Shown one piece after another: positions 26,328-35,710 of a stretch of DNA of 64,000 bases (the first letter of the stretch is position 1; each line of letters opens with the position of its first letter). Source of the DNA: Acidobacteriota bacterium (GTDB taxonomy: Bacteria > Acidobacteriota > Holophagae > Acanthopleuribacterales > Acanthopleuribacteraceae); contig JAGQSC010000036.1 in the NCBI GenBank assembly GCA_020439745.1, positions 62,001 through 126,000 of the forward strand. The letters run 5' to 3'. The position numbers and the translations under genes were made by a program. The notes beneath the pieces are model-generated. The model worked only from the letters and a program-made list of their open reading frames with translations, made no database searches and was not told where the DNA came from.

Positions 26328-26713
26328 CCAATCGTTGCGCCCGGTCGCAGCTTCTACGTAACATGTCCCCAATTTTCCTACATACCAAATGGTGTTCGTA
26401 GTTCATGACCACTCCTTTCTCTCCAAGAATGCGAATGCATTCGCATCTCTTTCAAGCGTCTTGGCCGTCGCGCCGGAGGCGCGGTGTGAAATTAGCCGGG
26501 CGTGCCAACCCCCAGTTAATGGAAAAAAATCCGATCCAACCCCGGATGGGGTGACGTAGAAGACGCCGAACTCGGGAAGTTTTCCCAAACTGGCATATTA
26601 GGCACACGACTGGTGTTCTCAGGACTTATGGATCACTGCTTGAGGTTTCAACCCCAAACAAATCGCTTGTATCTCATCTTGGAATGCCGGTTGATGATTG
26701 GCGATTTCGGGGT
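26328..26713. other. Non-coding stretch after higA with a perfect 18-bp palindrome
   Basis: No convincing gene. At 26429-26446 ATGCGAATGCATTCGCAT is a perfect palindrome. A GC hairpin (CGCGCC, GGA, GGCGCG) follows at about 26471-26485, and then AAATTAGCCGGGCG, which faintly recalls an attC right end. Nothing here supports a promoter or a terminator for higBA with confidence. Confidence 0.4.
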
Positions 26714-27229
26714 CTAAAAGAGTTTTTTGGCGAAGTTCAAAACGTCGTCGGCTACATTGCCATCGCCGTCCTGGTCCAGCAGGGATCCCAACATACCGCC
26801 AAGAGATGAGTTGTCCTTCTTGTGTTTCTTGCTCAGCGAGCCCATGGCCAGGTTTGCAACGACCGGAAGCATCTGTTTCAACAGCCCCTCGGATAGTCCG
26901 GTGGCTTGCGACGTCTGCTTGGCGACCTCGCGACTTTTCTCTTTGGAGCCCAACAGATGGCCCAAGATTTTCTTACCGTCTTCGACGGATGCCGCCTGCG
27001 TAAGCACGGAGGGTTGGTCCAGGTAGCGCTGATGGTTGCCCTTATCAAGCGCACCCAGCAGTGATTCCAGACCGCCCTTGTTTTGGGTGTTTTGTTGAAG
27101 TCCCTGCGACAGCGATGGCAGCAGCCCCTTCAGCGCCGATTGCGCCTGCCCTTCATCCAGATTAAATGCCCGGGCCAACTCGCCCACCATGTTACCGCCC
27201 TGCGCTTTCAAAAGTTCATCAAACATCAT
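26714..27229 (-). CDS. DUF937-family protein
   Basis: The 171-residue protein matches DUF937/YidB-like proteins. An N-terminal helical pair (GELARAFNLDEGQAQSALKGLLPSLSQGL) resembles their alternating helix pattern. GLESLLGALDKGNH and ASVEDGKKILGHLLGSK are family-typical, and a second helical half (GLSEGLLKQMLPVVANLAMGSL) ends in the Ca-loop-like DQDGDGNVADDV. Function of the family is unknown; it is a small, soluble, repeat-like fold. The gene is isolated from its neighbours; a large inverted repeat at 27304-27340 lies upstream. Confidence 0.85.
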   Translation of the reverse strand: MMFDELLKAQGGNMVGELARAFNLDEGQAQSALKGLLPSLSQGLQQNTQNKGGLESLLGALDKGNHQRYLDQPSVLTQAASVEDGKKILGHLLGSKEKSREVAKQTSQATGLSEGLLKQMLPVVANLAMGSLSKKHKKDNSSLGGMLGSLLDQDGDGNVADDVLNFAKKLF

Positions 27230-27303
27230 TCGCCTCCGTTCCTCGATGCGTTCTAAGGGGCAAGACCCGTGCCAGCCCTTTCTCCCTCAAAAACGCCAAT
27301 AAT

Positions 27304-27340
27304 GATGAATATTCAGCATCGCGATAGTTGAATATTCATC
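27304..27340. repeat. 12-bp inverted repeat built from TGAATATTCA palindromes
   Basis: GATGAATATTCA and its reverse complement are separated by 13 bp. Each half contains the self-complementary TGAATATTCA, giving a pair of palindromes centred about 25 bp (2.4 helical turns) apart. It lies between the DUF937 start and the kinase-gene stop, so it could be an operator for the DUF937 gene. No T-run follows. Confidence 0.55.
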
Positions 27341-27409
27341 TATAGGTGGTTTTTCATCAGGACCCTTTCAGACCTTGATGCCTTTGTTGGTTGGACCCAG
27401 TTTGGGACG

Positions 27410-30022
27410 TTAGTTTTTGAGATCGTTGATTTTTTGTTGGATGGTTTTTAGGTCGGGGTGGTTGGGGTCAGCGGTTTGGAGGTCTGCGATCAACGCTTGG
27501 TAGGATTCAAGTGCCGCTTCCTTTTGGCCGTTGTGGGCCAGGGACCGGGCAGCTTCCTGGCGGAAGGTGATCACTTGCGGGTGCGTGGCACCCATGGACT
27601 GGATACCCCGTTTAACGGCCTTTTGGAAGTAGCCCAGTGCATCGGCGGGTCGGTTGGCCTTGTCGCACACCATGGCTAGGTTGAATAGGTTGATGACCGT
27701 CGAAGGGTGTTCAGCGCCAAATGTGTGTTCTTGTTGGGTCACAATGTCTTGATAAAGGGGAATGGCCCGGTCATAGTCACCTTCTGCCTGATACACAAAA
27801 GCCAAATTGCCGAGCGTCTGCAGCGTTTCTGGATGATTGGGCCCCCGACTCACCTCGAGCACTTTCAGTATGTCAAGGTATAGGTCTTTGGCTTCGCTCA
27901 ATTCGCCATGGTATCCAAGTGCCAGTGCGAGATTGTTTTTCGCCGCCAAGGTTTGTCCGTGGTCTGGACCCATGACGACGGCCGTTGCATCCGCCAGTTC
28001 GCGGAATATGCCAATGGCGCGGCTCAGTTGTTTGCGTTGCACATAGACCCAGGCAAGATTGTTCCGGGTACCCAATGTGTGGGGATGTGCCGGGCCCAGG
28101 TGCTCCTCCTGAGTAGTCAATAGGTTTTGGTACATCGATTCGGCTTCATCCAAAAGGCCTGCGGAAACCAAAGCGCCGGCCAGGTTGTTGATTGTGGCCA
28201 ACGTGTTGAAGTGCTCCGGCCCAAGTATCTGCTCCTTTTTGGAGAGCACACTGCGGTACAGATCAATGGCGGCTTGAGTGTTGCCGGAGGCCTCCAGCAT
28301 GGAAGCCAGGTTGTCTCTGAACAGCAGGGTCATGGGATGGTCTGCTCCAAGAGATGCTTCCGCGAGCTCTATGGCGCGTCTTTGATGTTGCTGCGCTTCG
28401 TCCCATTTGCCGCGGCTAGCAAGGATACTGGCCAGCGTGTTGCGCGTAGCCAAAGTGTCATTATGTCCTTCGCCTAGTTGCTGGGATTGCAGATCAAGTA
28501 GATTTGTGATCAAGCCCTGTGCTTTGTCAAAGTCATCGGCAGAGCTGAGCATGGAGGCCATGGAACTGGTGATTCTCATGCTAAGTGGGTCAAGGGGTCC
28601 ACGGGCCCTCAGGGCCGTTTTGTAGACCTCTTCGATCTCAACAATTGCCTCCTCGTTTTTCCCTAGATCAGATAGAATGCCGGCTTTCTCGTGTCTCGAC
28701 TCGAGCAGGTCTTCGTGCTCTGGTCCAAGGTGCTCAAGCTGCCAAGTGCTGGCGCGTTGTGCATGCTCGAGCGCTTTGTCCAGTTGGCCGAGTGAATGGA
28801 AGGTGGCTGCCAGGGTGTGATCCAAGGCGGCTCTGACTGCACCTGGTAATGCCAGAGTTTCTGGATCATTCTCAAAGCGTTCCAGCAAATCGATTACCCG
28901 AACCTCGCGGCCCGACTCGGAGGGGTCAGCGGACGTGAGCATGTTTTGCAACATCTGCAGCGTCGCCTGAGCTTTTTCGGCTTCGGCCAGTGCTGCGGCT
29001 TCGCTGGCCAGTGCAGCCTTTCGTTGTGTGGTTGCTTGGTAAAAACCCATGGTGGAAAGTGCGGTGCCGGCAACAAGGGTTGCGATAAGGGCCCACCACA
29101 TCCTCTTTCTGCGGCGCTGCGCGGGCTTGGCTGCTATGGCCATAATGGCGTTGCGTGTTTCAAAAGCCGTGGGCCGAATATTAGGATCGACGTTCTTGAG
29201 ACGGTTTATGAGTTGGGCCAGGTCTTTATCCAATCCTGTCACGGGTAGTGTCTCGCCTTGCCGTGCCAACGCCAAGATTTCCCTGCCATCGAGGCCTAGG
29301 GGGTAGGGGGGCTTGTTGGTAAAGAGCCATTGCAGAAACAAACCGAATGAGTACATGTCTGTTGCCACTGTAATGGCACGACCATTGGCTTGTTCGGGGC
29401 TCATGAAACTGGGTGTGCCAGCCACAGACCCCGACACAGCGGAGGAACCTGACCCAATGCGAACGCGAGTCAGCGTCTCGGAATCTGCTGCCAACGTATT
29501 GTCGTGGTCTATTGGCTCTTGGGGCACTTGTTGAACCTCAGTAATGGTACCTAAGGCAAATGCCAGCCCAAAATCCAAGACCTTAATGTCATCTCGAGGA
29601 TCCAGCATGACATTAGCTGGCTTGATGTCGCGATGCACAATTTGGCGCTCATGGGCCGCAACCAGTACTTCGGCCATCTGGTGGGCAATTCGCCATTTGA
29701 CGGGTTCCTTGATCTTTGCAGGATTCAGATGGCTGAGCGGTGAACCTCGGATGAACTCCATGATCAGGTAGTCCCGTTCATCGTGTTCCACCAACTCGTA
29801 GATTCGGCAGATATGCGGATGCTCCAGTTGGGACAATAATTGTGCTTCCTGCAACAAACGCAGGCGGTCTTTGGTTTTCAGACGACGGTCTCCCGAGAGG
29901 ACCTTAATGGCGACTTTTCGCCGAAGCACGGTATCCATGCCAAGGTAGACTTCACCCATGCCGCCCTTTCCAATGGGATCTTGGAGGCGAATGTGACCAA
30001 CCTCAGTCCCAGTGAGATTCAT
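27410..30022 (-). CDS. Membrane Ser/Thr protein kinase with TPR sensor domain
   Basis: The 870-residue PknB-type kinase has GKGGMGEVY (P-loop) at about 18-26, the VAIK Lys at 40, HRDIKPANVM around 134, DFGLA around 154 and GTPSFMSPEQA in the activation segment; all catalytic residues are present. One membrane helix (about 308-328, WWALIATLVAGTALSTMGFYQ) separates it from a C-terminal array of about ten kinesin-light-chain-type TPRs (repeats of NNLAxxLxxxGxxxEAxxLY). The topology places the TPRs outside. TAAGGAA gives the ribosome site. It begins 9 bp after the stop of the 1545-residue PKD gene, so the two are one operon, and that protein is a candidate ligand or target. Confidence 0.94.
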   Translation of the reverse strand: MNLTGTEVGHIRLQDPIGKGGMGEVYLGMDTVLRRKVAIKVLSGDRRLKTKDRLRLLQEAQLLSQLEHPHICRIYELVEHDERDYLIMEFIRGSPLSHLNPAKIKEPVKWRIAHQMAEVLVAAHERQIVHRDIKPANVMLDPRDDIKVLDFGLAFALGTITEVQQVPQEPIDHDNTLAADSETLTRVRIGSGSSAVSGSVAGTPSFMSPEQANGRAITVATDMYSFGLFLQWLFTNKPPYPLGLDGREILALARQGETLPVTGLDKDLAQLINRLKNVDPNIRPTAFETRNAIMAIAAKPAQRRRKRMWWALIATLVAGTALSTMGFYQATTQRKAALASEAAALAEAEKAQATLQMLQNMLTSADPSESGREVRVIDLLERFENDPETLALPGAVRAALDHTLAATFHSLGQLDKALEHAQRASTWQLEHLGPEHEDLLESRHEKAGILSDLGKNEEAIVEIEEVYKTALRARGPLDPLSMRITSSMASMLSSADDFDKAQGLITNLLDLQSQQLGEGHNDTLATRNTLASILASRGKWDEAQQHQRRAIELAEASLGADHPMTLLFRDNLASMLEASGNTQAAIDLYRSVLSKKEQILGPEHFNTLATINNLAGALVSAGLLDEAESMYQNLLTTQEEHLGPAHPHTLGTRNNLAWVYVQRKQLSRAIGIFRELADATAVVMGPDHGQTLAAKNNLALALGYHGELSEAKDLYLDILKVLEVSRGPNHPETLQTLGNLAFVYQAEGDYDRAIPLYQDIVTQQEHTFGAEHPSTVINLFNLAMVCDKANRPADALGYFQKAVKRGIQSMGATHPQVITFRQEAARSLAHNGQKEAALESYQALIADLQTADPNHPDLKTIQQKINDLKN

Positions 30023-30031
30023 GTGCGTTCC

Positions 30032-33000
30032 TTAAGGAGTGAGGGCCAGGATGCCGGCCATTTGTTCGCCGAGCGTGCCGTTATCGTCCAGGCTGCCGAA
30101 GAGTTCGAAACCGACCAGCGATTTTTGCCCAGCGGTGACCTTGAGGTAGGTGGTACCTGCTGGTAAACCCGCTCCGAAGATGGATTCGGCGACCCGAACG
30201 AATTTGGTTCTACCCGCCATGTCCTCGTTGTGGGTGGCTAATAGGGCGCCATTGTCGGCAAAAGCTTCGATGGTGATGGGTACACTATTAGCGGAGAGAT
30301 TTAGGAGGGCAATGCCGGTCCAAGCTTGGTTGGGCTGTACCTGAACGTGGGGGAAGTAGAGTAGGTCCGTGGTAAATCGCGGAGCCTCGAATCCAGCCAA
30401 CCTGCGACCCTGATGGTCGCCAAAGAGTTCGAACCCTTCGAGCACCTCGTTGGTCTCGATTTTCAGCCATGAAATACCTTCTGTATTGGGGAACAGGCCA
30501 GTGACCGTGTTAAGAATCTTCCCACCTGCCGTCATCGTCTGTGCTTGTCTGGCCAGTTCCGCGCCTGCATCGTCATAGGCGACGATTTCCAGCGATGCGG
30601 GATTGGCGGTGGGATTAATAATGGCTATTCCAGTCCAGAAATTCACCGTATCCTTGGCCACATGGGGGAAGATCAACTGACGTTCCAACTGGAAGAAGTT
30701 GGGATTGGATCCCCGGTCATAGATCATGTTGAGACCGGCCACCTGCTTCACCCCGTCCACACGGCCGAATAGCTCGACACCAGCAAGCCCCGCCTCCTTG
30801 TCACGAGTGGTGAATCGCCCCCACTCGGGGAGCTGACTAAACAGGTCTTTGAAACGGAAATCAACCTGAGCGTTGGCACTGGCACGCGACGCAATCTCGG
30901 TGGTTGCGGTGCTGCTGGAGAAATCGATGGCCCGGGGGTTCTCGGCCGCATTGATGGTAATGGCCCGTGTGTACCACTGGTCGGTCCGCACGGCGATGTG
31001 GGGTACCAGGATGGAGGGCATCAGGGCACTGATGCCGCTGGTAGCCATCAATTGGCTGGCATCGTTGGTCTCGGCCGTGGTGTAACCCACAATGCGTCGC
31101 GAAGCCTGAACGCGCATCCAAACGATGGATCTCGCCTTCTCTACACGGTCCTGCACGCCAAAAAAGGTCAAACTTTCTGCAGAGAAGCGGCATCCTGGCT
31201 CAATGGTCACGGTTTTTAGGTCTACGGTTCGTCCACTGCTGTCCAATCCGGCAATGGCGATGTCTACCGGGTCATCGTAGGGATTGATGAGTCCAAATTG
31301 GGACGAGAGAAAGCCGTCCTCCACCAGGAAAGGCAGGTAAACAGAAGGCTGCACGGTGGTCACGCCAAAGCCGTAGGGGATGCCGTCCCGTCGTTTGGAA
31401 GCATCTGCACGGATCTCCACGGCGTAGCGCCCAGACTGAAGGTTTTCCGCCACAAAGGTGTCCGATGCGAGCGGTGTCTGGCCAAAACCGAATGAGACCC
31501 ATTGAGCGGCATCTCGGCGATACAGCTCGGCATACAAGGGTGTTCCAGGGGTCGTCGTATTGAGTTTGATACGCAGATCGCGACCATCCTCGTCCACCTC
31601 AAACACGAACACGTCGGCACTGTCCGATTCATCCAGACTCAATTGAGAGTAGGAGCCCTTTTGGATCTCGGATGCCTGTTCAAAGGTGTCATTGGGCTCG
31701 AAATCCTCGTCTTGATACTGTTTGACCGTCACGCGGACTGTGGCTGGCGAAGGGTCGGTGGTCAATAGCGTGCTTGCCGTGAATTCTACGATATAGGGTT
31801 GGCCGGGCGGCGATTCCTGGTTGTAGATCACCGGGTACACGGCATCACCCGATGCACTAGAAATGTTGGCTTCGGGACCGAAGGTCCATCGATAGGTGAG
31901 TTCCAGTTCGTTGGGATCTTCGCCATAGCCGTAGAAGTACAGTTCTTCGCCGGGTTCCACCGTGATATCGCCATCCGGCCAGGCAATGTAGGACTGGGGT
32001 TTCAGGTTGGGATCTACGGCGTGTATGGTGCGTTCATCGGGAAACGGATCATCCAGATACATCGAATCGGTTACATAGAAGCTGATACTGTGGAACCCCT
32101 TTTCGTTGAAAACCAAGGGTGGCGGGGTCAAAGACGTGCTGTAGGGTTCACCATCCACCCACCAACGTGTAGATAAAGGAAAGTTGCCATCGGGGTCGTC
32201 GGCCCGGGCTTCGAGCCGAACCTGTTGGCCGAGGAGCACCGGTATAGTTCTGCGTTCAAATTGATCGGGGTGATCGCGCAAAGGAGGATCCACAATCTCA
32301 CCTTGCGGTGGGACATTGGCCCCGTAGATGTAGATCACCCAATAAACGGGATAGGGGGACCAAAGCTGATTCTGATTCTGCGCAAAGGCCCGTACCAGTT
32401 GGAAGCCGGGCTGGTTGAAGGTGATCGAGCCTGGATTTTGTAAGCTGGATGTTTGGCCATTACCGAAGTCCCAGTGCCATGCGGTGATCGGCTCATCATA
32501 TCCGGGGTCAATGCGCGCGCCGAAATTGAATCGCGTTCCGGGGGGGCCTATGAGTTCTTCTTCCAATGGAGATGCCGCCAGTACATTGGGTGGATAAGTT
32601 TCCAACGGATCGAATTGGGGATAAACCACAACATATCGCCGCAGCGGGTCCCGGCCCTCACTGTTGGGCTCCCCGTCTCTGACAATCAGATCCACAGTGT
32701 AGAGGCCAGGTTGGGGAAAAGTGACCTCGGCCACGTAATCGCCGGAGAAACGCCGGCCATCGGAGATGGCCCACTCGAAGGTCAAGGAGTCGCCGTCTTC
32801 GTCTTCGCCGTAGCCGGAAAATTCCAGCGTTTCACCTTGAAAAATCGCCACGTCCCAGCCCGGCTGGAGGATGGTCGCGGTGGGTTCGCGATTGGAATCG
32901 CGGGCCCAGACATAAATGGAGTCGGGGATGGGGTCTTCAAGGCCGGATTGGCTGCGTACGTGGAAATAGATTTCATAAAATCCGGCCGCTGGAAAATCTT

Positions 33001-34669
33001 CGAAAGCGATCGGTGCAGGCTCGAATCCGGTCAACTGGGTGATCAACCCGCCATCACCGTAAATGTGCCAATAGGCAAAGGCGCCGTCGCGTGACCCTTC
33101 AATTAGATCACCTGATAATTGAAATGATTGACCGGGTCTCACTTCAAAAAAACCTTCGTCGTATTCGCCCGGTTCGATTTCGGGCGAGACGATCACGCCG
33201 TTGGGTGGTTTTTCGCCTCGGTACACGCCGTAGATGGGCGCATCGCCGTACCATGAATACCAACCATCCGCATCTTGAGCGAACAATTCAAATTGGCGTA
33301 CGCAGGTTGGGTCGTCGTCACACATAAGTGACCGGGTCACCGTTTGATTCTGAGAGACTGACCCATCGTCAAAGACCCAAAAAAAGTTAGTAGGCGTTTG
33401 TTCCACATCGTAGGCGTAGGCTTCGAAGGTGATGGGTACGCCTTCTTGGAAAACACTGCCGGAAACAGGTGAGATCACGGCTGGATAGGGGGGTTGGTTT
33501 GAGGATTCTAGATTGGGGTTGATGAGCGCCCATACCGAGTATGGGGGGGCCTCTGCCCCCAGGGCATCCACGCCCATCAATGTAACTAGATAGTGCCCGG
33601 TTCGTGGATAGGATACTTCGATTACGGGTCCGCTCATGGTGCGACCATCACCGAGATCCCAGGTAAACGTCATATCGTCGTTTTCTGGATCATCCCACCC
33701 CGCTTCAAACGTCATGGTCTCGTTCTCCAGCACGGTTTGTGATCCCGATTGGTTCCAAACTATGGGTGCTTGGTTGCCTTCTCGAATGTAGACCAAAGCT
33801 TCGGGCGGGTAGGGGTCGTAACCCTCCTGCTCATCGATGGCCGTACAAAACACCCAGTAAATGCCCAACTCGTCAATCGTCAGACTGAGCTCTGGAGGAC
33901 CGTTGAATTCCTCATAACCATGGGGTGTTTCCACACCCCAATAGAACTGGGTTGGCGTGGGGCCATCCGGGTCGCTGGCCTCTGCCCGAAACACCACCAC
34001 CTCATTGGGTTGCGCTTCGTAGTAGCCGTTTTCGTCTAGTTGCGGTGAGGTGAACCAGGTGTCAGGTGGCACATTTGATTCGTACACGTAGACGGGTCGA
34101 TTATCGGGATATTCTGTGGCAAAGCCATCTTGGTTGATGGTGTATAGGTCTACGTAGTAAAAGAAATCGTCCACCCCTTCGGGTATCTGGAGTGTGAATG
34201 TGGGGCCCGTGCTCATGATGGGTGTGCCGTACACGTGCCACAGATAGGTTGCATTGGGGGTTGGCGAATCGGCGGCAAAGTTCACTTGCGTGCCCGCTTG
34301 GTGGATCAATTGCGTGGAGGTGGGTTCGGCTATGTACCCCTCGACGCTGGGGTTTCCGGTGCTGGGATTCACAAACAGGATCAGTCCATATTCCTGGGAC
34401 CTGACACCTTGCGTGGTGGTGCCGAATACGGTCACTAAGTAGGGGCCCGAAGCCGAATAGCTGTGTGTGACCGTGGCGCCTGTGGCTGTGGTGCCATCGC
34501 CAAAATCCCATGAAAAGGTAAGGGATTGACCGTCAAAGCCGTTGACGGCTTCGAAAGTAATGACCTCTCCAATATTGAATAGCCTGTTTGCCGGTGACCA
34601 TGAGACATACAAGTAGATATCTTGCGCCCATCCCATGGTCGCAATCAGAAGGACCCCGATTAATCGCAC
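30032..34669 (-). CDS. Giant secreted PKD/PPC-domain protein with C-terminal PHV/LFG repeats
   Basis: The 1545-residue protein has a signal peptide (MRLIGVLLIATMGWAQ) and then about nine PKD-like beta-sandwiches up to residue 1020, with tell-tale FSWDFGDGTT, FTWDLGDGRT, FFWVFDDGS and WHWDFGNGQT strands. Next is a bacterial pre-peptidase C-terminal (PPC) domain (EPNDTFEQASEI... DVFVFEVDEDG). The last 430 residues hold four copies of a beta module with PHVA and LFG segments, shared with the metzincin at 14349-16913 and the protein at 46580-47287. No enzymatic domain is seen; an adhesive or cell-surface structural role is likely. It precedes the kinase in one operon. Confidence 0.9.
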   Translation of the reverse strand: MRLIGVLLIATMGWAQDIYLYVSWSPANRLFNIGEVITFEAVNGFDGQSLTFSWDFGDGTTATGATVTHSYSASGPYLVTVFGTTTQGVRSQEYGLILFVNPSTGNPSVEGYIAEPTSTQLIHQAGTQVNFAADSPTPNATYLWHVYGTPIMSTGPTFTLQIPEGVDDFFYYVDLYTINQDGFATEYPDNRPVYVYESNVPPDTWFTSPQLDENGYYEAQPNEVVVFRAEASDPDGPTPTQFYWGVETPHGYEEFNGPPELSLTIDELGIYWVFCTAIDEQEGYDPYPPEALVYIREGNQAPIVWNQSGSQTVLENETMTFEAGWDDPENDDMTFTWDLGDGRTMSGPVIEVSYPRTGHYLVTLMGVDALGAEAPPYSVWALINPNLESSNQPPYPAVISPVSGSVFQEGVPITFEAYAYDVEQTPTNFFWVFDDGSVSQNQTVTRSLMCDDDPTCVRQFELFAQDADGWYSWYGDAPIYGVYRGEKPPNGVIVSPEIEPGEYDEGFFEVRPGQSFQLSGDLIEGSRDGAFAYWHIYGDGGLITQLTGFEPAPIAFEDFPAAGFYEIYFHVRSQSGLEDPIPDSIYVWARDSNREPTATILQPGWDVAIFQGETLEFSGYGEDEDGDSLTFEWAISDGRRFSGDYVAEVTFPQPGLYTVDLIVRDGEPNSEGRDPLRRYVVVYPQFDPLETYPPNVLAASPLEEELIGPPGTRFNFGARIDPGYDEPITAWHWDFGNGQTSSLQNPGSITFNQPGFQLVRAFAQNQNQLWSPYPVYWVIYIYGANVPPQGEIVDPPLRDHPDQFERRTIPVLLGQQVRLEARADDPDGNFPLSTRWWVDGEPYSTSLTPPPLVFNEKGFHSISFYVTDSMYLDDPFPDERTIHAVDPNLKPQSYIAWPDGDITVEPGEELYFYGYGEDPNELELTYRWTFGPEANISSASGDAVYPVIYNQESPPGQPYIVEFTASTLLTTDPSPATVRVTVKQYQDEDFEPNDTFEQASEIQKGSYSQLSLDESDSADVFVFEVDEDGRDLRIKLNTTTPGTPLYAELYRRDAAQWVSFGFGQTPLASDTFVAENLQSGRYAVEIRADASKRRDGIPYGFGVTTVQPSVYLPFLVEDGFLSSQFGLINPYDDPVDIAIAGLDSSGRTVDLKTVTIEPGCRFSAESLTFFGVQDRVEKARSIVWMRVQASRRIVGYTTAETNDASQLMATSGISALMPSILVPHIAVRTDQWYTRAITINAAENPRAIDFSSSTATTEIASRASANAQVDFRFKDLFSQLPEWGRFTTRDKEAGLAGVELFGRVDGVKQVAGLNMIYDRGSNPNFFQLERQLIFPHVAKDTVNFWTGIAIINPTANPASLEIVAYDDAGAELARQAQTMTAGGKILNTVTGLFPNTEGISWLKIETNEVLEGFELFGDHQGRRLAGFEAPRFTTDLLYFPHVQVQPNQAWTGIALLNLSANSVPITIEAFADNGALLATHNEDMAGRTKFVRVAESIFGAGLPAGTTYLKVTAGQKSLVGFELFGSLDDNGTLGEQMAGILALTP

Positions 34670-34792
34670 ACGATTCCCTCAAAGTTGGCGTTGCATGTGA
34701 AATATGGGGTGTGATTGCGAAAGATGCCAAGATTTCTGCACATTTCGTGGGTCACGTCACCAATCGGCTGTGAGCTGGACATCTGTTGTCGT

Positions 34793-35710
34793 TCAATGGC
34801 CCCAGCGCGCACGAAACCCGCGCACGTCGACATGGACAAAGGGGCCGTGGCTACTGGTCTTCTTGTATTGGCCCAACCCACCGATCATCGGCTTGTATCC
34901 GTCCTTGAACGATTCATCATCAAAAAGGCGATATAACACGGCCGCATCTCTCACATCGATCACGCCATCACGGTTCAGGTCGTCCATCACACCATCCTTA
35001 GGGTTACTGTCTATAAAGATGTCTGCGGCACCGCCCCACTGGTGTCGGCTGTAGCGCACGTTTCCGATGGCGTCGTTGTAGTAAGGGGTTCGAAATCCAC
35101 TCATCACGTAGAAAGTGTCCGTCGCAAACCCTTTATGATTCACCAGTTCGAGCAGGTACTCCAGTTTGATCAATAGACCTGTACGAACCAATAAGAACTT
35201 GGGGTAATCCCCTGCCTGTTTACACATGAACTGCCCCAAGGTGAAGTGCGGAGACAAAGGCAGGACCAACATCTCGGGATCGACGCGAATCAAACCCCTA
35301 GGCGGTTTGTAGATACCCAGGCCCTTGAGTGGTATATCAGGATATTTGCCAATTCGATAACCCTGCATCGTCCCTTTGCTGTCGATTTTGAGCGGAACCA
35401 TCACAATGAGGTTAATCACCATCTGTTGATGATCCAGGAGCACAGCGAATGGGTGGACTCCCGCCGTACCCGACCCGGGCCAAACCCAGCGATGACCAGA
35501 AAGCGATTCCAACGTGCCGTCTGGGTGCCTTACTGAGATCTTGCTTTTGTCGGGCACATGGTGAAAGGTCATTTCAAACGATTCATTGGGCATCAATGAA
35601 TAAGTCATGATCTTGTAGTTGTGTTCCCAACCATGGGCATGCACCGAAAATGACACTTTACCGGCATCAAAAACACTTGGTGCCTGAAGCAAAAGGAGCA
35701 TGGAAATCAT
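34793..35710 (-). CDS. Peptidase M15-type D,D-carboxypeptidase-like protein
   Basis: The 305-residue exported protein (short hydrophobic N-terminus MISMLLLLQAPSVF) has a beta-rich N-terminal half and a C-terminal M15 fold. MSGFRTPYYN, SRHQWGGAADIFID (zinc His and Asp) and the final VHVDVRG (zinc His) are the family motifs of peptidoglycan D,D-carboxypeptidases. Inserted between the zinc Asp and the last His is DLNRDGVIDVRDAAVL, which looks like a dockerin or EF-hand calcium loop. Its ATG overlaps the stop of the L,D-transpeptidase gene (ATGA), so the pair is translationally coupled. Together they would trim and cross-link peptidoglycan. Confidence 0.85.
   Translation of the reverse strand: MISMLLLLQAPSVFDAGKVSFSVHAHGWEHNYKIMTYSLMPNESFEMTFHHVPDKSKISVRHPDGTLESLSGHRWVWPGSGTAGVHPFAVLLDHQQMVINLIVMVPLKIDSKGTMQGYRIGKYPDIPLKGLGIYKPPRGLIRVDPEMLVLPLSPHFTLGQFMCKQAGDYPKFLLVRTGLLIKLEYLLELVNHKGFATDTFYVMSGFRTPYYNDAIGNVRYSRHQWGGAADIFIDSNPKDGVMDDLNRDGVIDVRDAAVLYRLFDDESFKDGYKPMIGGLGQYKKTSSHGPFVHVDVRGFRARWGH

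Noticed and set aside
26403-26588. A 61-codon minus-strand frame after higA
   Set aside because: It overlaps a perfect palindrome and a GC hairpin, has no ribosome site, and its composition does not look like a protein.
32453-33094. A long plus-strand frame inside the PKD gene
   Set aside because: It lies opposite PKD repeats with strong family motifs, and its own translation has no recognised feature.
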